From IMG/VR virus record IMGVR_UViG_3300002460_000758, positions 1 through 22,333 of that record: 22,333 bases of DNA. One strand, 5' to 3'. The stretch is from a virus. A model generated the notes under the pieces. It searched no databases and had not been told where the DNA came from. It saw only the letters and a program-made list of their open reading frames with translations. How positions within the stretch are numbered: the stretch's first letter is position 1; each line of letters begins with the position of its first letter. This document shows positions 1-6,611 of this stretch, in pieces. A program made the position numbers and the translations under genes.

Positions 1-81
1 CACTTTTTTATGCTTTTTGTTTATCTTTTGAGCTTGTTTTTTCAAGCGATCAAAAGAAATATAAAATTGTTTCCAATTCAT
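1..81 (-). CDS. Small lysine-rich protein, N-terminal part (cut by window edge)
   Basis: An open frame reads leftward from ATG at 81 through 27 codons to the window edge without a stop. The visible part begins MNWKQFYISF and is rich in Lys and Gln, with a likely amphipathic helix. It starts two bases after the stop of the upstream minus-strand gene, a spacing that suggests a leftward operon. I do not recognise a family and the C-terminus is outside the window, so function is unknown. The tight coupling is the main reason to believe it. Confidence 0.4.
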   Translation of the reverse strand, partial: MNWKQFYISFDRLKKQAQKINKKHKKV

Positions 82-83
82 AG

Positions 84-230
84 TTATTTATATAAATTTA
101 TTATTACCAGATAATCTTTCATAGTGCTGTTAAATGCTTCTATCGCTGTTGTGCCATAGCCGGACACTCTTTTGTTATTGATCTTGCCGGTACACATATA
201 CCAATCTTTTTTATGATTTGTTATAAGCAT
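84..230 (-). CDS. 48-residue hypothetical protein
   Basis: A minus-strand frame from ATG at 230 to TAA at 84-86 encodes 48 residues. The pattern W-Y-x-C-T-G-K-I, then V-S-G-Y-G-T-T-x-x-E-A-F looks like a short beta hairpin followed by a helix. It recalls the small HicB-like or DUF1902-like fold (strand, strand, G-x-T-x-x-E-A helix), but no partner toxin is visible and the resemblance is only to the pattern. The next leftward gene starts at 81, so the two are probably co-transcribed, divergently from the virion operon. There is no Shine-Dalgarno in front of the start. Function unknown. Confidence 0.5.
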   Translation of the reverse strand: MLITNHKKDWYMCTGKINNKRVSGYGTTAIEAFNSTMKDYLVIINLYK

Positions 231-261
231 ATTATTATTGTTAGATACTAATATAATACAG

Positions 262-288
262 TTTATATGTATGTTAAAGAGAAGTCAA
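262..288 (-). promoter_or_regulatory. Possible promoter for the leftward small genes
   Basis: Read on the minus strand, TTGACT (283-288) is followed after 15 bases by TATAAA (262-267), about 30 bases before the ATG at 230. The spacer is shorter than the usual 17, and the region is so AT-rich that -10 boxes arise by chance. A second -10-like box (TATTAT, 253-258) lies closer. I list it because a leftward promoter is expected here. Confidence 0.3.
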
Positions 289-382
289 GCTAAAAAAAGT
301 GTTCCGGACATAAAACTGTGGACAAGTAAAATACCATAAAAACGGGGAGAAGTCAATAATGGCTTATTATATAGAAATATAT

Positions 383-511
383 ACACTATCAACACTATAT
401 TATACTGTTACGTCTAATATATATAAATATATATATTTTATGTTTTTTTATTGTTTTAGAGTAAAAATATAAGAGTTATATGCAATATAGGTCAAAAGCC
501 GTTGATAGTGT
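383..511. repeat. 11-bp inverted repeat pair
   Basis: ACACTATCAAC at 383-393 reappears as its exact reverse complement GTTGATAGTGT at 501-511. The arms are 107 bases apart and flank the alternating A/T palindrome at 425-438. They could be a paired protein-binding site around a melting region, or chance in AT-rich DNA. Confidence 0.4.
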
Positions 512-517
512 GGTCAA

Positions 518-538
518 AATGGCTAGGAATATAGATAT
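518..538 (+). repeat. Direct repeat copy 1 (AATGGCTAGG motif)
   Basis: This 21-base unit begins AATGGCTAGG and matches the copy at 732-752 at 19 of 21 positions. The two differences are A/G transitions. The shorter core ATGGCT also occurs at 359-364 and 691-696, so the motif recurs four times in one orientation, as an iteron or operator set would. Confidence 0.5.
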
Positions 539-731
539 TATTTTTTGGTTGTTTTTTTGAATATGCCCGTTACCTGTTAAAAGGTCTTTGTTAGTCATTT
601 TTATAAAAATAGTGTTCCATTCTATGTATGTTACACATTATTAAACTTGTCCGGCGTTTCTCTTACAGTTGATCAAACAATAGTTAAAATATGGCTAACA
701 AATAGCAACACTTGTTTATAGTTATGTAAAC

Positions 732-752
732 AATGGCTAGGGATATGGATAT
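732..752 (+). repeat. Direct repeat copy 2 (AATGGCTAGG motif)
   Basis: This is the second long copy of the motif, in the same orientation as 518-538. Both copies are followed by AT-rich sequence. No function can be read from sequence alone. Confidence 0.5.
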
Positions 753-826
753 AATGTATATAACAGGGTGTACACAACATATATTGTGCGACACTGGTAT
801 ATTTTTATAGTCTTTTTTAATAATGT

Positions 827-846
827 TTAGATATAGTTAGATATAG
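827..846 (+). repeat. Tandem 10-bp repeat
   Basis: TTAGATATAG occurs twice in exact tandem (827-836 and 837-846), and the next three bases start a third unit. It immediately precedes the G-run cluster, so the two may be parts of one site. Confidence 0.55.
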
Positions 847-852
847 TTAAAA

Positions 853-882
853 GGGGTGGGGGAGGGTGAACGTGGGGTGGGG
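853..882 (+). other. G-quadruplex motif
   Basis: Five G-runs of 4, 5, 3, 4 and 4 bases (853-856, 858-862, 864-866, 874-877, 879-882) are separated by loops of 1, 1, 7 and 1 bases. This satisfies the standard G4 pattern with very short loops. It stands alone in extremely AT-rich DNA about 110 bases before the terminase promoter. A G4 could mark a packaging or origin site or affect transcription. The pattern is directly visible; a role is inference. Confidence 0.6.
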
Positions 883-971
883 TATGTTAAATAATATATA
901 TACCTAATTTTTCGCCAGCAACTTCCTAGCCTCTTGTTTGACATATCAGTAAACTCGTGTTACCCAATATT

Positions 972-1001
972 TTGCACCATTCAACACACTTATGGTATAA
1001 T
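972..1001 (+). promoter_or_regulatory. Promoter of the virion operon (extended -10)
   Basis: TTGCAC (972-977) and TATAAT (996-1001) are separated by 18 bases, and TGG precedes the -10 box, giving an extended -10 (TGnTATAAT). Transcription should start near 1008, only about five bases before the ATG at 1013, so the mRNA would be nearly leaderless. The same TATGGTATAAT string recurs before the gene at 4465. Confidence 0.65.
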
Positions 1002-1012
1002 ATTAAACATCT

Positions 1013-1486
1013 ATGTCCTTCAATATTGAAGTCGTTAAAAAAGTCCCCGTCAAAGTTACAGTTCAAATCTCCAATGAGCAGGAAAAGTTCTGCCAACTAT
1101 TTGCTCGTGACCTTAAACTTGCAGGTAGACCTTTTGAATGTTTTATGAAAGTCTACAAAAATGATCTAGAACCTCATCAAACGCCAGATTTTGTAAAAAA
1201 ACAAGTAAAAGAACTTCTAACTCAAGACAACATTATTCAGCGAGTTAATCAACTTTTAGAGGAAGATGGCTTCAACGACCAGAATGTCGATAAACAACAT
1301 TTATTCCTAATCAACCAACATGCAGACTTCTCAACTAAGATGAAAGGTATCGAGCATTACAATAAACTTAAGAAGCGAACCAACGATGCGCCAATTATTT
1401 TTATTCCTAAACCAATAATGGATTGGGATGACGAGCTTACACAGCCTACTCAAATAGCCAAAGAAGATGTTAAAATATTAGAATAA
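1013..1486 (+). CDS. terS: Terminase small subunit
   Basis: This 157-residue protein fits the phage small terminase, the DNA-recognition subunit that selects the packaging site and hands DNA to the large subunit. Residues about 20-50 (NEQEKFCQLFARDLKLAG, then FECFMKVY) match the typical opening of small terminases, where a conserved Q-x-x-F-C is followed by a helix-turn-helix. The KELLTQDNIIQRVNQLLEE segment corresponds to the usual helix after the HTH (family pattern: numbered positions of R and L in N-x-x-V-x-x-R-I). The gene comes just before the large terminase, and its TAA shares its last base with the next ATG. The start at 1013 is chosen because it lies directly after a strong promoter. 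Family assignment rests on pattern and position. Confidence 0.8.
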   Translation: MSFNIEVVKKVPVKVTVQISNEQEKFCQLFARDLKLAGRPFECFMKVYKNDLEPHQTPDFVKKQVKELLTQDNIIQRVNQLLEEDGFNDQNVDKQHLFLINQHADFSTKMKGIEHYNKLKKRTNDAPIIFIPKPIMDWDDELTQPTQIAKEDVKILE

Positions 1487-2688
1487 TGGCTTTCTTTAAA
1501 ACTACAGCGACGAAAAAAGTGTTAAAGGCAATGAAACCTGTCGGTGAAATTTTTCCTACTCGTATACTTGGTGTGCCGGGAGGAACATCTGCTTCAAAGA
1601 CTGTTTCAGTTATTATGTTTCTTATAATGTTAGCGCAGAAGGACACCACGCCCACACTTACTTCAATTGTTTCGGAATCTGTCCCGCATCTTAAACGAGG
1701 AGCAATCCGGGATTTTGTAAACATTATGACTGCGCAAGGATATTTTAAACAAGATAATTGGAATGCAACTGATAGCATCTACACATTTGAAAATAAGTCT
1801 AAACTAGAGTTTTTCTCAAGTGACAATGGTGATAAGCTTCGAGGTGCCAGACGTGATCGCTTATTCATCAACGAGGCGAACAATGTGACTTTTGATGCGT
1901 TTGAACAACTCGAGGTGCGAACGAAGCAGTTTGTGATACTTGATTGGAACCCAACAAGTGAATTTTGGTATTACACGGAGGTTAAAAAGAACAGGACGGA
2001 TTGGCAAGAACTCACTCTTACCTATAAGGATAATGAAGCTCTGGATCAACGGATAGTGGAATCCATAGAACAGCGTAAAGGGCGTAAGGGTTGGTGGACA
2101 GTGTATGGTCTTGGAGAGCTGGGAGAGGTAGAAGGTAAGATTTATAAGGATTGGGTTATTATCCCAGAAATCCCTCATGAAGCGCGATTAGAAAGGTATG
2201 GTATTGACTTCGGGTATTCGAACGATGCCACAGCCGTTGTTGCAATTTATCGATATAATCAAGGTTTTATATTGGACGAAATAGCTTTTCAGAAAGAATT
2301 ATCTAATAAACAAATTGCGGATACTCTTCTTAATTATCCACAGGTGCTTACTATTGCTGACAGCGCCGAACCGAAGTCAATAGCGGAGATAGCATCTTAT
2401 GGAATAAATATTATTGGGGCGGAAAAAGGCAAAGACAGTGTAGCCAATGGTATACAAATTGTTCAAGATGAACGAATTAGTATCACTAAAAATTCTTTAA
2501 ATATAATTAAGGAATATCGAAATTATCTTTGGAGAACGGATAAGGATGGCAAGATACTCAATGTGCCAGAGCAGGGGTTTGATCACACTATGGATGCGAT
2601 ACGTTATGGAATCACCTCACTTAAAAGGCCAAATGTTAATACTGTTTACATTCATCGACCCAAATCAGCAGGATTCAAGCGTTACTAA
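1486..2688 (+). CDS. terL: Terminase large subunit (ATPase-nuclease)
   Basis: This is the DNA-packaging motor. It hydrolyses ATP to drive DNA through the portal and cuts the concatemer. The N-terminal ATPase shows a Walker A variant GGTSASKT (about 32-39) and Walker B LFINE (126-130) followed by AN. A coupling-type motif ILDWNP is at about 151-156. The C-terminal RNase H-like nuclease shows three acidic motifs: GIDFGY (D241), IADSAEPK (D292) and DHTMDAIRYG (D366, D370), as in Terminase_3-type proteins. At 400 residues it is normal for this group, with no truncation. The TAATG overlap with the small subunit suggests translational coupling. Confidence 0.95.
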   Translation: MAFFKTTATKKVLKAMKPVGEIFPTRILGVPGGTSASKTVSVIMFLIMLAQKDTTPTLTSIVSESVPHLKRGAIRDFVNIMTAQGYFKQDNWNATDSIYTFENKSKLEFFSSDNGDKLRGARRDRLFINEANNVTFDAFEQLEVRTKQFVILDWNPTSEFWYYTEVKKNRTDWQELTLTYKDNEALDQRIVESIEQRKGRKGWWTVYGLGELGEVEGKIYKDWVIIPEIPHEARLERYGIDFGYSNDATAVVAIYRYNQGFILDEIAFQKELSNKQIADTLLNYPQVLTIADSAEPKSIAEIASYGINIIGAEKGKDSVANGIQIVQDERISITKNSLNIIKEYRNYLWRTDKDGKILNVPEQGFDHTMDAIRYGITSLKRPNVNTVYIHRPKSAGFKRY

Positions 2689-2715
2689 TTTGCACATACT
2701 TATAAGCTGTGCTAA
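2689..2715. promoter_or_regulatory. CIRCE-like operator upstream of the chaperonin gene
   Basis: The left half-site TTTGCACAT (2689-2697) and right half-site CTGTGCTAA (2707-2715) are separated by exactly nine bases. The established CIRCE consensus is TTAGCACTC, nine bases, GAGTGCTAA. The left half matches at 6 of 9 positions and the right half at 7 of 9, including the complete GTGCTAA. The halves are complementary to each other at 7 of 9 positions, with GCACA facing TGTGC. CIRCE is bound by HrcA, the repressor of groE and dnaK operons in many bacteria. The site overlaps both promoter boxes, the position expected for repression. Similarity and location are seen; HrcA binding is inferred. Confidence 0.65.
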
Positions 2716-2718
2716 TAT
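2690..2718 (+). promoter_or_regulatory. Promoter of the chaperonin gene
   Basis: TTGCAC (2690-2695) and TAATAT (2713-2718) are 17 bases apart, and TGC precedes the -10 box (extended -10). A perfect TATAAT overlaps at 2716-2721 with a longer spacer. The start would be near 2725, giving an untranslated leader of about 24 bases with no Shine-Dalgarno. The -35 box is identical to that of the terminase promoter. The CIRCE-like dyad occupies the whole spacer and touches both boxes. Confidence 0.6.
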
Positions 2719-2748
2719 AATAAATATAAAAGTAACTTTAAATAAAAA

Positions 2749-4425
2749 ATGTCAAAGACAACACAAACATTGCGGGGTAAAAAAGTTTTAGAAGCATTGA
2801 GGGCGGGGGTGGAAGCAATCGCTGAGCCGGTTGCAGATACTTTTGGACCGGAAGCAGGGACTACACTCATGTATCGAACTTATAATCGAGGGCCGAGGAA
2901 TGTTGATGATGGTTTTTATACTGCGGAAGTGATTATTCCTAAGGATCCATTTGTGCGTCTTGTTGCGGAATATTTTAAAGAGGCGACCATGAGAACTAAT
3001 CGTAAAGTTGGGGATGGAACTAGTGCCACTACAATCGTTGGTAGCGCTCTATTTAAAGACCAGTACCCGAAATTAGCACCGAAAATGGAAGGTTTTTCAA
3101 ATAAAAAAGCAAATGCAGGAGTGGGGAGGTTTGCTTTGCGTCGGGAGATATTGAAGGAGGCTGATATTGTTAAAGAACAAATAAAAGCATTAGCTAAGCC
3201 GATTAAGGATTTAAAAGAATTAGAAAAGATTTCAGCTATTTCTTTAGGACAGTCAAATGATTTATCAAAAACAATAGCGAAATTGGCGTGGGATGTTGGG
3301 ATAGATGGATTTATTGACGTGGTGGAGGGTTACAAAGGAGAAGTGGAAACAGAAAGAATTGAGGGATTACGTTTTAAAGCAAAGATTGCAGATAAGGCTT
3401 TTATTACCAATAAGGAAGCTTTTAAAATGGAGGTGGAGGATTGTCCAGTGTTTATTACTAATCATAAATTAGATAATCCAGAAGTGGTTAGATATCTTGT
3501 GGAAAAGGTTTATACCAATACTTCTAAACTTATTTTTATTGCCCCGGATTTTTCTACCTTAGTTTTAACACAAATGGCACTATCGTTTAAAGGGGGGTTG
3601 CAATTATGGCCAGTGAAGGTGCCGTCTCTTCGAACGGAACAGTTAGAGGATATGGCGATATTTATGGGAGCTAAAATTGTGGATAAAAATAAAGGACAAA
3701 GACTGGAAACGGTGAGTGGGACTGAACTTGGGAGGTTGGCCAAATTGATTGTTTATGATGTTGAGGTTTCGGAAGATGCGGTAGCTTTAGGTGGTTTGGG
3801 AGAGAAATCGAAAGAGTTACAGGAGAGAATAAAGACACTTAAAGGGCAAGTTGTTGAAACAAAGGAACATCAGTTTAAATTATTACTTGAACGACGTATC
3901 GCTTCTCTTGCTTCTTCTGGGGGTACTATTCGGGTAGGTTCGCCAACAGACGCGGAGTCTTTACCTTTAAAGTTAAAAGTGGAAGATGTGGTGGGAGCGT
4001 GTCGAGCAGCACTTCGTTCCGGGCATGTTAAAGGGGGAGGGCTTTGTCTCAAAGAGATTGCGGACAAATTGCCAGATGGACATATTCTTAAACACGCCTT
4101 ATTTGCGCCTTATGAGCAGATACAAACTAATTCAGGAGGTATTGCTATAGGAAAGGATGTCATTGATCCTGCGGATGCTGTGTATTATACAGTGGAATAT
4201 GCGACATCTGTGGTCGCCAATCTTATAACTATTAAGACATTGGTAGTTGAGGAATCAGAAATACAGCTAGGTGAGGGTGAAATGGCTATGGCCAAATCGT
4301 TGCAAAAGGCAGTGTTTTATTGGGCAAAAGAAAAGAATATTTTAAGCGAAAATGAGAAGATTGCGGAGATGGATTCGATGGGTGGTCTTAATTTTGACGA
4401 GAAGTTATCGCTTGATAATGGATAG
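2749..4425 (+). CDS. groEL: GroEL-type group I chaperonin, phage-encoded
   Basis: This 558-residue protein is an ATP-driven folding chamber subunit. Recognisable GroEL landmarks are TFGPEAG (31-37, for TLGPKG), DDG (53-55, for KDG), GDGTSATT (88-95, the phosphate loop with Asp89), an apical domain at about 190-375, VED (411-413, catalytic D398 equivalent), GHVKGGG (425-431) and DPADAV (473-478, for DPTKV). Deviations by hand alignment: GroEL K51 becomes Asp53; the ring-interface Arg452 becomes Glu456 and the E461/S463/V464 positions are lost; about 26 residues between Asn461 and Asp473 are missing, removing the NAA adenine-contact loop. The GGM tail is replaced by about 50 unrelated residues. 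No GroES gene is visible. It has its own promoter and CIRCE-like operator and lies between terminase and portal genes, suggesting a role in folding virion proteins, as inferred for other phage chaperonins such as that of phage EL. Confidence 0.93.
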   Translation: MSKTTQTLRGKKVLEALRAGVEAIAEPVADTFGPEAGTTLMYRTYNRGPRNVDDGFYTAEVIIPKDPFVRLVAEYFKEATMRTNRKVGDGTSATTIVGSALFKDQYPKLAPKMEGFSNKKANAGVGRFALRREILKEADIVKEQIKALAKPIKDLKELEKISAISLGQSNDLSKTIAKLAWDVGIDGFIDVVEGYKGEVETERIEGLRFKAKIADKAFITNKEAFKMEVEDCPVFITNHKLDNPEVVRYLVEKVYTNTSKLIFIAPDFSTLVLTQMALSFKGGLQLWPVKVPSLRTEQLEDMAIFMGAKIVDKNKGQRLETVSGTELGRLAKLIVYDVEVSEDAVALGGLGEKSKELQERIKTLKGQVVETKEHQFKLLLERRIASLASSGGTIRVGSPTDAESLPLKLKVEDVVGACRAALRSGHVKGGGLCLKEIADKLPDGHILKHALFAPYEQIQTNSGGIAIGKDVIDPADAVYYTVEYATSVVANLITIKTLVVEESEIQLGEGEMAMAKSLQKAVFYWAKEKNILSENEKIAEMDSMGGLNFDEKLSLDNG

Positions 4426-4427
4426 TA

Positions 4428-4436
4428 TGGTATAAT
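4428..4436 (+). promoter_or_regulatory. Extended -10 promoter before the portal genes
   Basis: TGGTATAAT lies at 4428-4436, three bases after the chaperonin stop codon, within the same TATGGTATAAT string seen at 991-1001. There is no good -35 at 17 bases (TTATCG at 4405-4410 has a 20-base spacer), so recognition would depend on the extended -10. The expected start is near 4443, about 22 bases before the ATG at 4465. This would allow portal and head genes to be transcribed independently of the chaperonin. Confidence 0.55.
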
Positions 4437-4464
4437 TAATCCATATCAATTAACTTAAACTACA

Positions 4465-4674
4465 ATGAATGGAGCAGCAGCAAAAAATTTAGCGATGTTA
4501 CTTGCAACGAAAACTTACCGAGGAATTAATAGTATTGGGCGTGCTATTAGAAAAGTTCCAAGTAGAATGATAGATAAAATGGAGAAGGTTCACAAAATGA
4601 AGGAAGAAAGAAATGTAAAAATGATTGAAGAGAATTGGGGTAATGTTGAAAATTATAATAAATTACAAAAATGA
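4465..4674 (+). CDS. Small basic protein of unknown function (69 aa)
   Basis: This 69-residue protein is strongly basic (KTYRGINSIGRAIRKVPSR) with a helical, charged C-terminal half. I do not recognise a family. Its TGA overlaps the portal start in an ATGA arrangement (4671-4674), which implies coupled translation. Position directly before the portal gene suggests a head or packaging accessory role, but nothing in the sequence proves it. It contains no membrane segment and no cysteine. Confidence 0.7.
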   Translation: MNGAAAKNLAMLLATKTYRGINSIGRAIRKVPSRMIDKMEKVHKMKEERNVKMIEENWGNVENYNKLQK

Positions 4675-6611
4675 TAGGCACTATAGAAAAAGATTCTTCG
4701 CTTTCTCACTATACTCCATCAGAAGGTGTGCGTAGTTTCACATCTCAAGTAAAAAAAGATTATAACACTGGTCATCAAATACTTACAAAAACTTGGACAG
4801 AGTTAAATAATAATTCTGTTATTGACGATATGAATCGTGGACGAAAGATGTTCAACGCTTTTGTGGACGAGTCTTATGAAGATCCTAATGAAGCGTGGAA
4901 GTGGCGAGGCACAAGGTCTAAGGCAAGGAATAAAGGGATTGCTATGCATGCCAATCTTACCGCGAGTTATATGTTACCTTCCTTTCAGGCTCAAAATGAT
5001 GATAGTGAAGTAGACAGAGAAGTTTCTGAATTTATGACGGACTTGGTGGAATGGATGGCACAGGATGAAAATAGTAACTACCGGGAAAATTTTCTTTCAC
5101 TTGTGTTTGCGATGGAGTCAGACCCGATTGTTTATTTAGGGGCAGAATATCAGGAAGTAATGCAGACAATAAAAATCAAGGAAGAAGACGGAAAATTAAC
5201 TAAGAAAGAAATACTAGATGAGGTTCTTTCTGGTTTTAAGGCTCCGATTTATACGGCAGATCAAATTTTAATGTCTAATCCTTTTGAACGAAATTTACTG
5301 AAACATAAACATTTAGGTAAACGTAGATGGATTAGTTATGAAGAAGCCAAAGCAAAATATGGTGAACATGAGAATTGGGGCAGTGTGCAAGCTGGTTTTA
5401 ATACTGTGTATAACGAAGATGATGGACTTTTTTACGACATTAAAGATAGTGACCATGAGGGATTAGTGGAAGAGTATACTCCAATGTATCGTAGAGATGA
5501 TACAGAAGTTTGCTTTCTTGCTGGTATTTATATGGGTAATAGTGATGTGGACAAGAATCCAATGAAGCATCGGGATAATTTTGGTGCACCAAGATATAAT
5601 GTTCAACAGTTTGGTTTTTATCCTATCGGAAGCCACTTCATTTTTTACAAGTCTATGATGAATACCATGAGGTGGGATAATGCTCTTTACGATGCTTCAA
5701 CTGAAATCATGGCAAATAGAGCAATTCTTGATGCAGAAATGCCGATAGCGGTTTCAGGAAGTGATAAAATTGATTCAGATATTATTTATCCTAATTCAGT
5801 GGTGGCGTTTAAGGATATGAATACAAAAGTAACTCCACTAATGCCCCAGTCTCAACTTGGTAATATTATGGCATCACTTAATTTGACAGACGATTCCATG
5901 TCAGAAAATTCTGTGAGTGATACGGTTTCAGGACAATTACCACAAGCTTCTCAAAAAGCATATTCAGTAGCTCAAGCACAAAATAACTCTAAAAAAATTA
6001 TTGGCGGTGTGGCCAAAGGCTTAGCTTCATCTGTGGCTAAGTACGGGTTACTTATGGCGGACATTGCTATTAACAACTTATCCACACCACAAATAGATGA
6101 TATTGTGGGAGATGAAACGAAATTGAAATATAGGAATTTTGTTTTAAATAATAAAGAAGTGGGGGGCAAAAGAATGTCTAAAAAACTTATGTTTGATGAA
6201 GGGTTGATAGGCAAAAAAATGACTCCACAAGAGAAACGAGAGGCCAATCTTGATTTGTATAAACAGGGAGAGGAGCAAGGGGTGGCAATAATGAGAGGCA
6301 ATCCTGAATTTATAGCCAAATTGAAGTATTTTTGTAGAGCTGATTATAAGGATGTTTTTGCTCAAAGTGATGAGGTTATGCAAGGGATGCTTACTAATCT
6401 TTATACAATGCTTAGTCAAGATCCACTGGTTAATAAGGAGGAACTACTTCAAGAACTTATGTATTCCTATTTTAAAGGTAAGGGTGACAGGTTCGTACTT
6501 AAAGCTTCTCAAATACAACAAAATCCAATGGAACAGTCTAATAGTTCCTTCGGCAATCAAGTAATGCAGAAACAAATGGCTCCAATTCTGAACTCCATTG
6601 GTAGTTCTTAG
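4671..6611 (+). CDS. Portal protein (probable)
   Basis: The portal is the dodecameric ring at one head vertex through which DNA enters and leaves and to which the tail attaches. This 646-residue, mostly helical and acidic protein sits in the expected place after terminase and before scaffold and capsid genes. An N-terminal segment (RGTRSKARNKGIAMHANLTA, about 80-100) followed by helices, the central MANRAILDAEMPIAV region (about 345-360) and a long helix with the QASQKAYSVAQAQNNSKK stretch (about 425-442) fit portal wing, clip and stem helices. The C-terminus is Gln/Met/Asn-rich, as in barrel regions. I rely on size, order and overall pattern rather than a unique motif. Confidence 0.75.
   Translation: MIGTIEKDSSLSHYTPSEGVRSFTSQVKKDYNTGHQILTKTWTELNNNSVIDDMNRGRKMFNAFVDESYEDPNEAWKWRGTRSKARNKGIAMHANLTASYMLPSFQAQNDDSEVDREVSEFMTDLVEWMAQDENSNYRENFLSLVFAMESDPIVYLGAEYQEVMQTIKIKEEDGKLTKKEILDEVLSGFKAPIYTADQILMSNPFERNLLKHKHLGKRRWISYEEAKAKYGEHENWGSVQAGFNTVYNEDDGLFYDIKDSDHEGLVEEYTPMYRRDDTEVCFLAGIYMGNSDVDKNPMKHRDNFGAPRYNVQQFGFYPIGSHFIFYKSMMNTMRWDNALYDASTEIMANRAILDAEMPIAVSGSDKIDSDIIYPNSVVAFKDMNTKVTPLMPQSQLGNIMASLNLTDDSMSENSVSDTVSGQLPQASQKAYSVAQAQNNSKKIIGGVAKGLASSVAKYGLLMADIAINNLSTPQIDDIVGDETKLKYRNFVLNNKEVGGKRMSKKLMFDEGLIGKKMTPQEKREANLDLYKQGEEQGVAIMRGNPEFIAKLKYFCRADYKDVFAQSDEVMQGMLTNLYTMLSQDPLVNKEELLQELMYSYFKGKGDRFVLKASQIQQNPMEQSNSSFGNQVMQKQMAPILNSIGSS

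Larger units (their letters stand above)
231..971. other. AT-rich non-coding divergent region with repeats
   Basis: About 740 bases without a credible gene lie between the leftward small genes and the rightward virion operon. The stretch contains an alternating A/T palindrome (425-438), an 11-bp inverted repeat (383-393 with 501-511), a 21-base direct repeat (518-538 and 732-752, 19 of 21 identical), a 10-bp tandem repeat (827-846), a GTGTACAC palindrome (768-775) and a G-run cluster (853-882). Its place directly before the terminase genes makes a packaging-initiation (pac/cos) site, a replication origin or a divergent control region reasonable candidates. The sequence does not decide among them. 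Confidence 0.5.

Noticed and set aside
359-472. 37-codon Tyr-rich frame beginning MAYYIE in the AT-rich region
   Set aside because: Composition simply reflects TAT/ATA-rich DNA; no start signal or neighbour supports it.
938-943. Perfect TTGACA (-35) before the terminase promoter
   Set aside because: No -10 box at 16-18 bases (TACCCA at 961); the TTGCAC/TGGTATAAT pair downstream explains the promoter better.
957-1148. 63-codon + strand frame overlapping the small terminase start
   Set aside because: It overlaps the terminase frame and promoter and has no protein-like pattern; a shadow.
2546-2791. 81-codon frame across the terminase end and chaperonin promoter
   Set aside because: It overlaps both the terminase C-terminal nuclease motif and the chaperonin start and has low-complexity composition.
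5972-6419. Two overlapping minus-strand frames within the portal gene
   Set aside because: No start signals, and the sense frame is a continuous, plausible portal.
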